Shown here in pieces: positions 26,774-37,100 of a stretch of DNA of 64,000 nucleotides. The stretch lies in NCBI RefSeq assembly GCF_013409995.1, contig NZ_JACCBX010000006.1, positions 308,437 through 372,436 on the forward strand, written 5' to 3'. The notes beneath the pieces were generated by a model. The model ran no database searches and was not told where the DNA came from. It worked only from the letters and a program-made list of their open reading frames with translations. The DNA comes from Neobacillus driksii. Lineage in GTDB: Bacteria; Bacillota; Bacilli; Bacillales; Cytobacillaceae. Made by a program: the position numbers and the translations under genes. Each line of letters opens with the position of its first letter. Position 1 is the stretch's first letter.

Positions 26774-27241
26774 ATGTTTAAAAATTTTTTCAAAGGTAAA
26801 AAGTCAGAAGTGGAAACAACAATTATGCAGCCATTGGAAGGAGAAATCGTCCCTCTGGATGTCGTTCCAGATCCAGTATTTTCTCAAAAAATGATTGGCG
26901 ATGGCTTTGCTGTTAAACCTACAAACGGCACGGTTGTATCTCCGGTAGATGGTGAAGTGATTAGTGTATTTCCAACCAAACATGCAGTTAGCGTAAAGTC
27001 TACAGATGGCAGAGAAATATTGATTCATGTTGGTCTTGAAACAGTATCTCTAAACGGAGAAGGATTTACTTCATTTGTAAATGACGGCGAACGTGTCAAA
27101 AAAGGTCAAAAGTTGCTCGAAACTGACTTTGAATTTATTAAAGAAAAAGTTCCTTCCATTATTACGCCTGTCATCTTTACTAATTTGTCAGAGAATGAAA
27201 AGGTCGTAATTGATGATCAAGGGGTAAAAATTATTAAATAA
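26774..27241 (+). CDS. PTS glucose-type EIIA component
   Basis: A 155-aa stand-alone phosphocarrier of the glucose PTS family (Crr/YpqE type). The active-site histidines are His70 in PTKHAVSV and His85 in ILIHVGLETV, matching the conserved pair. It accepts phosphate from HPr and passes it to an EIIB domain of sugar permeases encoded elsewhere. AAAAAGGCGG lies before the ATG. It is followed by its own terminator and looks monocistronic. Confidence 0.92.
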   Translation: MFKNFFKGKKSEVETTIMQPLEGEIVPLDVVPDPVFSQKMIGDGFAVKPTNGTVVSPVDGEVISVFPTKHAVSVKSTDGREILIHVGLETVSLNGEGFTSFVNDGERVKKGQKLLETDFEFIKEKVPSIITPVIFTNLSENEKVVIDDQGVKIIK

Positions 27242-27255
27242 TTTATCATACGTTG

Positions 27256-27295
27256 AAAGAGTAAGCTTTTAAGAGCTTGCTCTTTTTTATTTTTA
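27256..27295 (+). terminator. Intrinsic terminator after EIIA gene
   Basis: AAGAGTAAGC pairs with GCTTGCTCTT and is followed by a long T-rich tail. Confidence 0.88.
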
Positions 27296-27314
27296 GGAAA
27301 ATTTGTTCAACTAG

Positions 27315-27350
27315 ATTCAAAAATAAACAAACATATATTATAATAAAACA
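27315..27350 (+). promoter_or_regulatory. Promoter/operator block of lutABC, identical to that of rhaEW
   Basis: Thirty-six bases here are identical to 31718-31753. They include a TATAAT -10 box (27339-27344), a TTCAAA -35-like box 17 bases upstream, and AAACAAACA in the spacer as a possible repressor half-site. Sharing such a block implies control by the same regulator, perhaps a DeoR- or GntR-type factor; that is inference. Confidence 0.7.
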
Positions 27351-27395
27351 AAAATAAATAAAAATTAGTAGCTATTGAGCAAGGGGATGGGAAAG

Positions 27396-28112
27396 ATGAA
27401 GGTAAGTTTATTTGCGACATGCCTTGTTGATATGTTTCAAAGTAATGTTGGTAAAGCAACCGTTGAGCTTCTAGAAAGACTAGGGTGTGAGATTGAATTC
27501 CCAGAATCACAGGTGTGCTGCGGGCAGCCGGCTTATAATAGTGGATATACAAAAGAGTCCAAAGAAGCGATGAAAAGGATGATTGACACCTTTCAGGATG
27601 CGGAATATGTCGTTTCGCCATCAGGTTCATGTGCTTTTATGTTTCATGAGTATCCGCATGTTTTTAAAGGGGACCCTGTTTGGGAACCAAAAGCTAAGAA
27701 GTTAGCTGCGAAAACATATGAACTAACACAATTTATTGTGGATGTTTTGAAGGTTGAAGATGTAGGAGCAAAATTGGAAGGTCATGCTACCTACCACACC
27801 TCCTGTCATATGACAAGATTGCTGGGAGTAAGAGAAGCTCCTATGATTCTATTGAAAAATGTAAAGGGGCTTAACTTTACTGAACTTCCTGGAAAAGAAC
27901 AGTGCTGCGGTTTTGGTGGAACCTTCTCGGTTAAAATGGCACAGATATCAGAGCAAATGGTCGATGAGAAAGTTTGCCTTGTTGAAGATACAGGTGCAGA
28001 TTATCTAATTGGTGCTGACGCCGGCTGTCTTATGAATATTGGCGGACGGATTGATCGAAAAGGTAAGCCGATAAAGGTGTTACATATTGCTGAAGTATTA
28101 AATAGTCGTTGA
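27396..28112 (+). CDS. lutA: L-lactate utilisation protein LutA
   Basis: A 238-aa iron-sulfur-associated subunit of the LutABC complex that oxidises L-lactate to pyruvate. Two CCG domains are visible: [12 protein letters not shown] near residue 45 and [12 protein letters not shown] near 170, which bind a heterodisulfide-reductase-type cluster. The start at 27396 (AAGGGG 9 bases upstream) gives the same length as the B. subtilis protein. lutB follows only after a 378-base spacer filled by a hairpin repeat array. Confidence 0.95.
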   Translation: MKVSLFATCLVDMFQSNVGKATVELLERLGCEIEFPESQVCCGQPAYNSGYTKESKEAMKRMIDTFQDAEYVVSPSGSCAFMFHEYPHVFKGDPVWEPKAKKLAAKTYELTQFIVDVLKVEDVGAKLEGHATYHTSCHMTRLLGVREAPMILLKNVKGLNFTELPGKEQCCGFGGTFSVKMAQISEQMVDEKVCLVEDTGADYLIGADAGCLMNIGGRIDRKGKPIKVLHIAEVLNSR

Positions 28113-28165
28113 TAAGATTATAGATTGATCACGAGCAGATAACTAATGTAGAAGTAGGAAAAAGT

Positions 28166-28446
28166 GGTCACATAAAGCGTTCATGAGACCCAATGAAGCT
28201 AAGAAAGAAAAAAATGGCCTCATAAAGCGTTCATGAGACCCAAATGAGCGGAAAAAAGAAAAAAATAGCCTCATAAAGCGTTCATGAGACCCAAATGAAG
28301 CGGAAAAAAGAAAAAGTGGTCTCATAGTGTGTTCATGAGACCCAAAAGTAGCTAAAAAAAGAAAAAAGAGGTCTTATAGAGTGTTCATGAGACCCAAATG
28401 ATGCGAAAAAAAGAAAAAAGAGGTCTCATAGAGTGTTCATGAGACC
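28166..28446 (+). repeat. Array of six hairpin repeats, period about 51-52 bp
   Basis: Each unit has a hairpin with GGTCTCAT and ATGAGACC arms around a 9-base loop (AAAGCGTTC or AGAGTGTTC), then an A-rich spacer of about 27 bases. Six copies, with small changes that mostly keep the arms. It fills the lutA-lutB gap and should be in the lut mRNA. Confidence 0.92.
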
Positions 28447-28490
28447 AATAGGTAACTAAGCGTTTTATATGAAGGATGGGTGAATAACGA

Positions 28491-29915
28491 ATGGCCATGA
28501 AAATAGGCAATGAACAATTTAAGGACCGTGTCGATAAAGGGATTCATGATGATTTTATGCGTGGGGCCGTTTCTGGTGCACAGGATGGAATGGGTGTAAA
28601 AAGGCGCCTTGTAACGGAGGAACTGGGAAACTGGGAGGACTGGCGCTCACATGGAGAAGAAATTCGCCAGCATGTCCTTGAAAACCTAGATTATTATCTT
28701 GAGCAACTTAGTGAAAATGTAGCAAAAAGAGGCGGGCACGTATTTTTTGCCCAAACAAAAGAAGAAGCAAATGAGTATATTCGCGGGATTGTAAAGCAGA
28801 AAAACGCGAAAAAGATTGTAAAATCGAAATCGATGGTAACCGAGGAAATCAGCTTAAATGCTGCTTTGGAACAGGAAGGCTGTGAGGTTATTGAAACCGA
28901 CCTTGGTGAATACATTCTCCAAGTCGATGATCATGACCCGCCATCGCATATCGTGGTGCCGGCGTTACATAAAAACAAAGAACAAATTCGCGATGTGTTT
29001 ACTGACAAACTTGGCTACACGAAGACTTCAAAACCCGAAGAATTGGCCTGGCATGCACGGGTTATGCTGAGAGAAGAATATTTGTCAGCCGATATTGGCA
29101 TTACCGGATGTAACTTTGCCGTCGCAGAAACAGGCTCCTTTAGTTTAGTAACAAACGAAGGAAATGCTGATTTAGTTACCGCCTTACCAAAAACACAGAT
29201 TACCGTTATGGGCATGGAACGCATTGTCCCTACCTTTGAAGAAATGGAAGTATTAGTCTCCCTTTTAACTAGAAGTGCTGTGGGTCAGAAATTAACAAGT
29301 TATATTACCGTCCTTACAGGACCAAGAGAAGAACTAGACGTGGATGGTCCCGAGGAATTTCACCTTGTAATCGTTGATAATGGACGCTCTAAAATCCTAG
29401 GGGGAGAATTCCAGTCAGTCTTGCAATGTATTCGTTGTGCGGCATGTGTAAATGTTTGTCCAGTTTACCGGCATGTGGGCGGCCATTCTTACGGTTCTAT
29501 TTACTCAGGACCAATAGGGGCTGTGCTTTCTCCACTGCTCGGTGGTTATGATGAATTTAAAGAGCTGCCGTATGCTTCGACACTTTGCGGAGCATGTACG
29601 GAAGTTTGCCCGGTAAAAATTCCTTTGCATAACCTCCTTCACAAGCATAGAGAAGTGATTGTTGAAAAGGAAGGGAAGGCACCAATAACTGAAAAACTAG
29701 CGATGAAGGCATTTGGGTTAGGTGCAGCTTCACCTACGCTTTACAAGATTGGTTCCAAGATTGCTCCAACCGCGATGAATCCGTTTACGTCTGGCGACAA
29801 GATCTCAAAGGGACCAGGACCATTAAAAGCTTGGACAGAAATCCGTGAGTTTCCAGCGCCAAATAAAGAGAGATTTAGAGATTGGTTTAAAAATCGTGAA
29901 AAAGGGGGCAATTAA
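28491..29915 (+). CDS. lutB: L-lactate utilisation iron-sulfur protein LutB
   Basis: A 474-aa electron-transfer subunit of LutABC. The N-terminal LUD domain (with [19 protein letters not shown] near residue 205) is followed by two 4Fe-4S motifs: [15 protein letters not shown] near 313 and [13 protein letters not shown] near 363. It is close to the B. subtilis protein over its whole length by inspection. The start ATG at 28491 has a GGATGGGTG site upstream. lutC begins one base after its stop codon. Confidence 0.96.
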   Translation: MAMKIGNEQFKDRVDKGIHDDFMRGAVSGAQDGMGVKRRLVTEELGNWEDWRSHGEEIRQHVLENLDYYLEQLSENVAKRGGHVFFAQTKEEANEYIRGIVKQKNAKKIVKSKSMVTEEISLNAALEQEGCEVIETDLGEYILQVDDHDPPSHIVVPALHKNKEQIRDVFTDKLGYTKTSKPEELAWHARVMLREEYLSADIGITGCNFAVAETGSFSLVTNEGNADLVTALPKTQITVMGMERIVPTFEEMEVLVSLLTRSAVGQKLTSYITVLTGPREELDVDGPEEFHLVIVDNGRSKILGGEFQSVLQCIRCAACVNVCPVYRHVGGHSYGSIYSGPIGAVLSPLLGGYDEFKELPYASTLCGACTEVCPVKIPLHNLLHKHREVIVEKEGKAPITEKLAMKAFGLGAASPTLYKIGSKIAPTAMNPFTSGDKISKGPGPLKAWTEIREFPAPNKERFRDWFKNREKGGN

Positions 29916-29916
29916 G

Positions 29917-30636
29917 ATGACGGGTACCATTCAAAATCGTGATTCATTCTTAAATCAAATTGCCAGCCAGCTTGGTCGACCGCGGATTTCCACGAAGGTC
30001 GAAAGGCCAACATGGAAATTCAGACCACAGGATGAGGTATTAAACGACGCTACACAAGATGAGCTTTTAGAAGTGTTAACAGAGCAGTGTAAAAAAATCC
30101 ATACAAGCATTTACTCCACTGACCTTAAAGAATTACGATCCACCCTCAACGAAGTGGTCTCCAATTATGGCGGTGGTCCTATCGTCACTTGGAAGGATGA
30201 GCGGTTTTCAAAATGGGGGCTTGATTCTTTAATGAAAGAAGAATGGCCAAGCAAAGATTATGATGTGTACGAATGGGATCATACAAAGGGTTCTGAAAAT
30301 ATCACAAAAGCGGAAAAGGCAAATGTCGGTATCACGATTAGTGAAATCACATTGGCGGAATCAGGGACCGTTGTATTATTCAGTGACCAGGACAAAGGCA
30401 GGACTGTGAGCTTTTTACCAGCGACTTATATTGCACTAATTCCAAAAAGTTCGCTAGTACCAAGGATGACACAAGCTGCACAAAAAATGAGGGAAATACA
30501 CGAAAAAACAGGTCATGTAGCTTCATGTATCAATTTTATTACCGGACCAAGTAATTCAGCGGATATCGAATTAAATTTGGTGGTTGGTGTTCATGGACCA
30601 GTAAAGGCTTCTTATATCGTGATTAATGATTTATAA
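29917..30636 (+). CDS. lutC: L-lactate utilisation protein LutC
   Basis: A 239-aa LUD-domain subunit of LutABC. Typical segments are ANVGITISEITLAESGTVVL and INFITGPSNSADIELNLVVGVHGP (near residue 205; quoted in part by family pattern). The ATG at 29917 follows the lutB stop by one base with AAAGGGGG upstream, so a longer in-frame start inside lutB is rejected. It probably couples with LutB for flavin-dependent lactate oxidation. Confidence 0.95.
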   Translation: MTGTIQNRDSFLNQIASQLGRPRISTKVERPTWKFRPQDEVLNDATQDELLEVLTEQCKKIHTSIYSTDLKELRSTLNEVVSNYGGGPIVTWKDERFSKWGLDSLMKEEWPSKDYDVYEWDHTKGSENITKAEKANVGITISEITLAESGTVVLFSDQDKGRTVSFLPATYIALIPKSSLVPRMTQAAQKMREIHEKTGHVASCINFITGPSNSADIELNLVVGVHGPVKASYIVINDL

Positions 30637-30660
30637 CCGAAATACAAAGGAGCGATTTCC

Positions 30661-31626
30661 ATGAAAGTAGGGATTATTGGTACCGGCTGGTTCGCGAAAA
30701 CGCATGCGGCTATATTAGGAGATATGGATCGAGTAGAGGTTACTGCCTTTTGTGGAACAAGTATTGAAAAGGCTGATAAAGAAGCAAGAAACTGGTCAAA
30801 TGCAAAGGGTTATTCAAATATAGATGAGATGTTAGAGAAACAAAAACTCGACGCTGTCTATATTTGTGTACCACCTATGGCTCATGGCGCTATTGAATTT
30901 AGTTTGATAGAAAGAAACATTCCATTTTTTGTAGAAAAGCCCATAGGAATAGATGAACAGCCGCTTGAAATTGCGAAAAGAATAGAAGAAAAAGGTCTCA
31001 TTACTTCTGTTGGGTACCACTGGCGTTATAAAGAAACATCGAAGAAAGCCTTGTCGTTACTTCAAGATCGTAAAGTTGGGATGGCCATGGGATATTGGAT
31101 GGGGGATATGCCAATGGTTCCGTGGTGGAGAGATGTAACTAAATCAGGGGGACAATTTGTTGAACAGACCACGCATATCGTTGACCTTTTACGTTTCTTG
31201 TGTGGTGATATTACCGAAGTGTATGCAGCCTATAGCAGCAAGATTATGCAGGATAAGGTTGAAGGAACCACAGCGCCAGATGTTGGCAGTGTCACTATGA
31301 AGCTAGTGAATGGTATGGTGGCGACCATATCAAATACTTGTATTCTAACAAATTCTAGTAAGGTCGGCTTGGATTTATTTACAGAAGAAGGAATTATAGA
31401 GTTACGTAATGAGCATTTACGTGAAATTAAAGGTAAACATATCCTAGAACATAAAGAACAAGTTAATCCATATATTGCTGAAAATGAGATATTTCTTGAA
31501 GCAGTTAAAACTGGTAATCCCACTGGAATATTATCTGACTACAAAGATTCTTTAAAAACCCACACAGTTACACTTGCAGCCAATCAATCTGCAATAAGCG
31601 GTCAGCCAATTAGATTGGGATTCTAG
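30661..31626 (+). CDS. Gfo/Idh/MocA family oxidoreductase
   Basis: A 321-aa NAD(P)-dependent sugar or polyol dehydrogenase-like enzyme. The Rossmann motif is VGIIGTGWFAKTHAAIL at the N-terminus; FFVEKPIG (EKP motif) lies near residue 92; a conserved HxxD-type segment TTHIVDLLRF lies near 171. The substrate is not predictable. It follows lutC by 24 bases with AAAGGAG, so it is cotranscribed with lutABC and precedes rhaEW, suggesting a role in methylpentose or related sugar use. Confidence 0.88.
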   Translation: MKVGIIGTGWFAKTHAAILGDMDRVEVTAFCGTSIEKADKEARNWSNAKGYSNIDEMLEKQKLDAVYICVPPMAHGAIEFSLIERNIPFFVEKPIGIDEQPLEIAKRIEEKGLITSVGYHWRYKETSKKALSLLQDRKVGMAMGYWMGDMPMVPWWRDVTKSGGQFVEQTTHIVDLLRFLCGDITEVYAAYSSKIMQDKVEGTTAPDVGSVTMKLVNGMVATISNTCILTNSSKVGLDLFTEEGIIELRNEHLREIKGKHILEHKEQVNPYIAENEIFLEAVKTGNPTGILSDYKDSLKTHTVTLAANQSAISGQPIRLGF

Positions 31627-31641
31627 TAACAATAAAAAACG

Positions 31642-31677
31642 AAAGTCGACAAGTCAAAGTGCTTGTCGGCTTTTTAT
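31642..31677 (+). terminator. Terminator of lut operon
   Basis: AAAGTCGACAAG pairs with CTTGTCGGCTTT and is followed by TTTTT. Confidence 0.88.
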
Positions 31678-31717
31678 ATAAAAAAATCAAAAAAATAAAA
31701 AGATTTATTACTTTACT

Positions 31718-31753
31718 ATTCAAAAATAAACAAACATATATTATAATAAAACA
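31718..31753 (+). promoter_or_regulatory. Promoter/operator block of rhaEW, identical to that of lutABC
   Basis: The same 36 bases as 27315-27350, with TATAAT and the AAACAAACA spacer element. It lies 43 bases before the rhaEW start. Confidence 0.7.
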
Positions 31754-31796
31754 GAAGATAACAAACATAATTACAAACAAACGGGGGAACTAGTAA

Positions 31797-33866
31797 ATGG
31801 TAAAGAACTTATGGGAAAGTGAAAAAGCTTCACAAGTAGCAAAAGGGGTAGAAGAATTAGTGTATCGTTCCAATTTGATTGGAACAGATCGTGCCGTATG
31901 TAACTGGGGTGGCGGCAATACTTCCATGAAAACAACGGAAAAAGACTTCCGTGGACGTGATATCGAGGTTATGTGGGTAAAGGGCAGCGGCTCTGATTTA
32001 GCAACGATGAAGGCTCAAAACTTTACGGGTCTAAACTTAGAGGACATTCGCCCATTATTCGAGCGTAATGAAATGACAGATGAAGATATGGTGGCATACC
32101 TTTCACATTGTATGATTGACAGCAAGCATCCAAGAGCTTCAATCGAAACGTTATTACACGCTTTCTTACCATTTAAGCATGTTGACCATACACACCCAGA
32201 CGCAATTATCAGCCTTTGCTGTGCAGACAACGGCAAGCAGATTTCAGAAGAGATTTTTGGAAATCGTTTTGTTTGGGTACCATATGTACGCCCTGGCTTC
32301 ACACTTTCAAAAATGATTGCAGAAGGTGTAAGAAACAATCCAAATGCAGAGCTTGTATTAATGGAAAAACACGGACTTGTAACTTGGGGAGAAACTTCAG
32401 AAGAGTCCTATGCAAAAACGATTGAGATTATCAATGAAGCGGAAAGCTTTATCAATGCAAAATCAAATGAAGAAACTGCTTTTGGCGGTCAAAAATATCA
32501 ATCTCTTTCCGATGAAGAAGCAACTAGTATTCTAGCAAAGGTTATGCCAATCATCCGTGGTGCAGTAAGTGAAGAAAAGAAAATGCTCTTAACGTATGAT
32601 CGCGGTGAAGATGTCCTTCAATTTGTAAACAGCCATCAGGCACCAGAACTTTCACAAATCGGAGCAGCATGTCCAGACCATTTAGTTCATACAAAAATGG
32701 TTCCACTCTACATCAATTGGGATCCGCAAACAAAAGATGTTGAAAGCTTAATCGCAGCTATTAAAGAAGGCGTTGCTAGCTTCAAAGAAGGATACAAAGC
32801 TTACTTCGAGCGCAACAAAAATGAAGGCGACAAAATGTTTGAACCAGCTCCACGTGTTATTTTAATTCCTGGAGTAGGTATGGTGAATTCTGGTAAGGAT
32901 GTAAATAACTCACGAGTAAGCGGCGCGCTATACCACCGTGCGATTGCGGTTATGAAAGGTGCTACAACTCTAGGAAACTTTGTTTCACTAAGTGAAAACG
33001 AATCTTACAACGTGGAATACTGGCCATTAGAATTATACAAATTGACCCTTGCTCCAGCTGAAGCTGAATTTTCTCGTAAAGTAGCATTCATCACTGGTGG
33101 TGCGGGCGGTATCGGTAGTGCAACAGCTCGTCGCCTAGTTTCAGAAGGTGCTCACGTTGTGCTGGCAGATTTAAACCTTGAAGGTGCAGAGAAAGTAGCG
33201 ACTGAAATTAACGAACAATACGGTGCTAACCGTGCATTGGCTGTGAAAATGGACGTTACAAGCGAAGAGATGGTTCAAGCGGCCTATGACCAAACAGCAC
33301 TTAACTTTGGCGGAGTAGACATCATTGTTAACAACGCAGGTCTTGCAACATCTAGTCCATTTGATGAAACATCTCTTAAAGAGTGGAACTTAAACATGAA
33401 TGTTTTAGGTACTGGATATTTCTTAGTTGCACGTGAAGCATTCAAGCAAATGAAGGATCAAGGAATCGGCGGCAACATGGTATTTATCGGTTCGAAAAAC
33501 TCTGTTTACGCTGGTAAAAATGCAGCAGCATATAGCTCTGTAAAAGCACTTGAAACACACTTGGCAAGATGTATTGCTACTGAAGGCGGCGAGTTTGGTA
33601 TTCGTGTTAACTCGGTTCTTCCAGATGCGGTTCTACAAGGTTCTGCGATTTGGGGATCAAGCTGGAGAGAAGAACGTGCAGCAGCATACGGAATTCACCC
33701 TGATCAATTAGAAGAACACTATCGTAAGCGTACGACATTATTAGTAAATATCTACCCATCAGATATTGCTGAATCCATCGCATTCTTTGCTTCATCTAAA
33801 TCAGATAGAACAACAGGGTGTATGTTAACAGTAGATGGCGGCGTTCCAGCTGCGTTTACTAGATAA
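31797..33866 (+). CDS. rhaEW: Bifunctional rhamnulose-1-phosphate aldolase / lactaldehyde dehydrogenase-type SDR (RhaEW)
   Basis: A 689-aa fusion, the same length as B. subtilis RhaEW (YuxG). The N-terminal class II aldolase (about residues 1-400; metal site around HVDHTHPDAI near 125) splits rhamnulose-1-phosphate to DHAP and L-lactaldehyde. The C-terminal short-chain dehydrogenase (about 425-689; FITGGAGGIGSATA, NNAGLATSS, YSSVKALE) handles the lactaldehyde, giving L-lactate by family knowledge. The lutABC operon upstream would then oxidise that lactate. GGGGG precedes the ATG. Codon use looks like that of a well expressed gene. Other rhamnose genes are not in the window. Confidence 0.93.
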   Translation: MVKNLWESEKASQVAKGVEELVYRSNLIGTDRAVCNWGGGNTSMKTTEKDFRGRDIEVMWVKGSGSDLATMKAQNFTGLNLEDIRPLFERNEMTDEDMVAYLSHCMIDSKHPRASIETLLHAFLPFKHVDHTHPDAIISLCCADNGKQISEEIFGNRFVWVPYVRPGFTLSKMIAEGVRNNPNAELVLMEKHGLVTWGETSEESYAKTIEIINEAESFINAKSNEETAFGGQKYQSLSDEEATSILAKVMPIIRGAVSEEKKMLLTYDRGEDVLQFVNSHQAPELSQIGAACPDHLVHTKMVPLYINWDPQTKDVESLIAAIKEGVASFKEGYKAYFERNKNEGDKMFEPAPRVILIPGVGMVNSGKDVNNSRVSGALYHRAIAVMKGATTLGNFVSLSENESYNVEYWPLELYKLTLAPAEAEFSRKVAFITGGAGGIGSATARRLVSEGAHVVLADLNLEGAEKVATEINEQYGANRALAVKMDVTSEEMVQAAYDQTALNFGGVDIIVNNAGLATSSPFDETSLKEWNLNMNVLGTGYFLVAREAFKQMKDQGIGGNMVFIGSKNSVYAGKNAAAYSSVKALETHLARCIATEGGEFGIRVNSVLPDAVLQGSAIWGSSWREERAAAYGIHPDQLEEHYRKRTTLLVNIYPSDIAESIAFFASSKSDRTTGCMLTVDGGVPAAFTR

Positions 33867-33882
33867 GATTAATTCAAGATCT

Positions 33883-33918
33883 AGACTCTCTATCAATAGG
33901 TAGAGAGTCTTTTCTTTG
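33883..33918 (+). terminator. Terminator after rhaEW
   Basis: AGACTCTCTA pairs with TAGAGAGTCT, followed by TTTCTTTG. Confidence 0.85.
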
Positions 33919-34096
33919 TTTCTGTAAATACCTAGGTAAAAAGTCAATTAGTTATGTTGATAAAAGTGTTTTTATGAGTAAATCTATCTAATGAGAAGTA
34001 GGTATAAATATTTATTTTCTAGCAAGCACTGATTTTTAAACAATCTTAACTGTTTTTTTTCTAACTGAAAAGCAACAAATGGGGCTATTATACATG

Positions 34097-34110
34097 TGAA
34101 AACGCTGTCA
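34097..34110 (+). promoter_or_regulatory. cre box (CcpA site) upstream of rhamnogalacturonan enzyme
   Basis: TGAAAACGCTGTCA fits the general cre pattern TGWNANCGNTNWCA at every position. It lies 82 bases before the start codon and predicts carbon catabolite repression. The rest of the 33919-34191 gap shows only AT-rich sequence. Confidence 0.7.
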
Positions 34111-34191
34111 AAACAGTGTGAAAAGGAGTTGGTTTCAGGGACTACAAAGTTAGTTTATTAGATTAGAATACAGGTTGTAGGGAGGAAATTT

Positions 34192-37100
34192 GTGAAAATG
34201 AAAAGAAAAAGTTCCAGGAAGTATTTTGCAGTTATTCTAAGTTTATTTTTACTATTAACCTCTGTACCCGCTGGCCCTATTCAAGTATCGGCGGAAGAAT
34301 CTTCAATCTTAAAAAAGTTTGACTTTGGAACACCAACAGGTTCCGTGCAAGATGGTTATACTAAAGTTTCTTCAGACACAGCTTACTCAGCAGAAACAGG
34401 CTACGGTTTTGCTGATATCTCCAAGGTAACCTCACAAGATCGATCAACATCAGACTCCTTGAAATCAGATTTTATTACAACAAAAGAGACTTCCTTTAAC
34501 GTTGACCTGCCAAATGGTGATTATTTGGTCACTATCATTGCAGGCGACAACGACGACACGACAAATGTAGGCGTTAAGGCTGAAAATATCCAAAAGGTTC
34601 AAGACGCTTCAGTTTTAAAAGGTGAATTTATTACACGTGAGTTTGAAATTGCCCTAATAGATGGACAATTAAACTTTGAATTTACTGGTACAAACCCAAA
34701 AGTAAATGCAATGACCATTGAGAAACTTCCAGAAAGAACAGCGGGTGAACTTCCAACCGTTTATATCGCAGGGGACTCAACCGTTCAGACTTACGATGAA
34801 TATTGGCGGCCAGAAGCTGGCTGGGGTCAAATGATTCCACGCTATTTCAGTTCTGATGTAACCTTTAAGAACCATGCCATTGGCGGAAGAAGTACAAAGT
34901 CATTTATCAATGAAGGACGATTAGATAATGTTTTAAGAGAAATAAAGCCTAACGACTTTTTTCTAGTACAATTTGGTCATAACGATGCAACCATCAGTAT
35001 TCCTGAACGATATGCATCTGTCCCTGACTATAAAAATTATTTAAAAACGTATATTAATGGTGCTCGTCAGCGGGGAGCGATTCCAATTCTAGTGACCCCG
35101 GTCGGCAGACGCGATTTTAATGCCACTACAGGAAAGTTTAATGTCAGCTTTCCAGAGTATGTGCAGGGAATGAAAGAAGTAGCGGCAGAAATGAATGTAA
35201 ACGTGGTTGACTTAAGTGCACGAAGTGTTGCCTATTACGATACCATTGGGCCTGAAGGAAGTCTTTCTGTATTCTTACATACAGACCCGGGTGTTTATAC
35301 AGCATTCCCAAATGGTTCACAGGATAATACACACTTCCAAGAGTATGGAGCAATCCAGCTCGCGCGTCTGGTATCAGACGAAATTAAAAATCTGAATATT
35401 TCGCTTTCTCAGTATGTTACGGGTATTGAACCCCCTGCAAACCTTCCAGCGAAGCCAGCTGATGTAGTGGTAAGCAGCATTAGTAACGCAGGTGCACTTG
35501 TAACCTGGTCAGAGATAGAAGGTGCAGATATTTATAGAGTTTATCGAAAGCTATCAACTGATAGTGAGTATAAATTGATAGGTACCTCTACCATTCCTAG
35601 ATTAAATATTACAGGAATGGAAGATGGTAAAACTTACGATGTTTATGTAACTGCCTTAAACGGAAAAGGCGAATCCGAAGAATCGGATGTAAAACGGTTT
35701 ACAACGAAGCAAGCAACGATCAAATTTGACTTTGGTTTAGCAGGAAACCCAATTGCTGAAGGGTATACAGGTGTCAATTTGTCCACCGTATATACTACTC
35801 AAAGAGGCTATGGCATTGTCGATCCAACGGGGATGATTGGCCGTGACCGTGGTACTGGTGGTGATCTTATTCGAGACTGGCTAGGGTATTTTAACATAGG
35901 CTGGAAATTCAATGTTGATGTGCCAAACGGTCTTTATGCAGTAAAAGTTTATGTTGGTGATATGTCAGGAAGTGCAAGAACAACTCTTGCTGTAGAAGGT
36001 CAGGATTATGGCCAAATTTCTGCTTCTAAAAATAACTTTACAAGCAAAGTTGTTTCTCAAGTTTCAGTTAAAGATGGACAAATGAATTTTAGTTTTGGCG
36101 GTTCAACAGCGATTGTAAACGGTGTTGAAATCACCCCGATCCTAATTGCTCCGTCCGAACTTAAAGTGGACGAGAAATCAATGAACGCTGAAAATCCATT
36201 CGTCACATTATCATGGAAAGCAGTTGAGGACGCAGTAAAATATAACATCTACCGTAAAGTGGCTGGCACAAGTGAATTTACCTTAGTGGGCAGCAGCTCA
36301 ACAACGTCATTCACAGATAATACCGTCGATGTAGGAATGGAATATGAGTATGTGGCTACAACAATTGATAATGCCACTGTGGAAACGGATCCCTCACTAC
36401 CGCTAAAAGTAGTAATGGTCGATCCATCACAGCCAGTTCCAGCTGCACCAGATCATTTAAAAGTAGGTGAAGTCAACAAGAATGACCTTACAATTAGCTG
36501 GGATCAGGTAGAAGGAGCGATTACCTATAATGTGTATCGTTCAAATAAGGAAAAGGGAACTTACGAATTTATCGGAAAGACGAAAACGGCTTCTTACAAA
36601 GATGAAACTGTTTTAACAACGATTCCTTATTTTTATAAAGTTTCAGCTGTTAATGCAGGTGGCATTTCTGAACAATCTAAAGTTTTGAAAACGCCAGCTG
36701 TAACGAAACTTAAACGTCAAATGGAAGAGCTTGACCGTGCGCCAGTTGCGATGAAAACAGATGAAGGTGTTTTTGTAAGCTGGAGAATGCTCGGAACAGA
36801 TTCTGAAAGCATTAGCTTTAACATCTACCGTGATGGTGAAAAGATTAATGCTGAACCAATTGCAGCCAGCACCAACTACGTCGATAAGGATGGAAAAACT
36901 GAATCCATTTATGAGGTTCGTGCGGTCCTTGACGGCAAAGAAAGAAAATCAAAGGAAACAACGAAGGTATTAAATCAAAATTACTTTGATATCCCGCTTC
37001 AAAAACCAGCGAACGGTGTGACACCACTTGGTGACCCATATTCATACCGTGCAAATGATGCCAGTATCGGTGACTTAGATGCTGATGGTGAGTACGAGTT

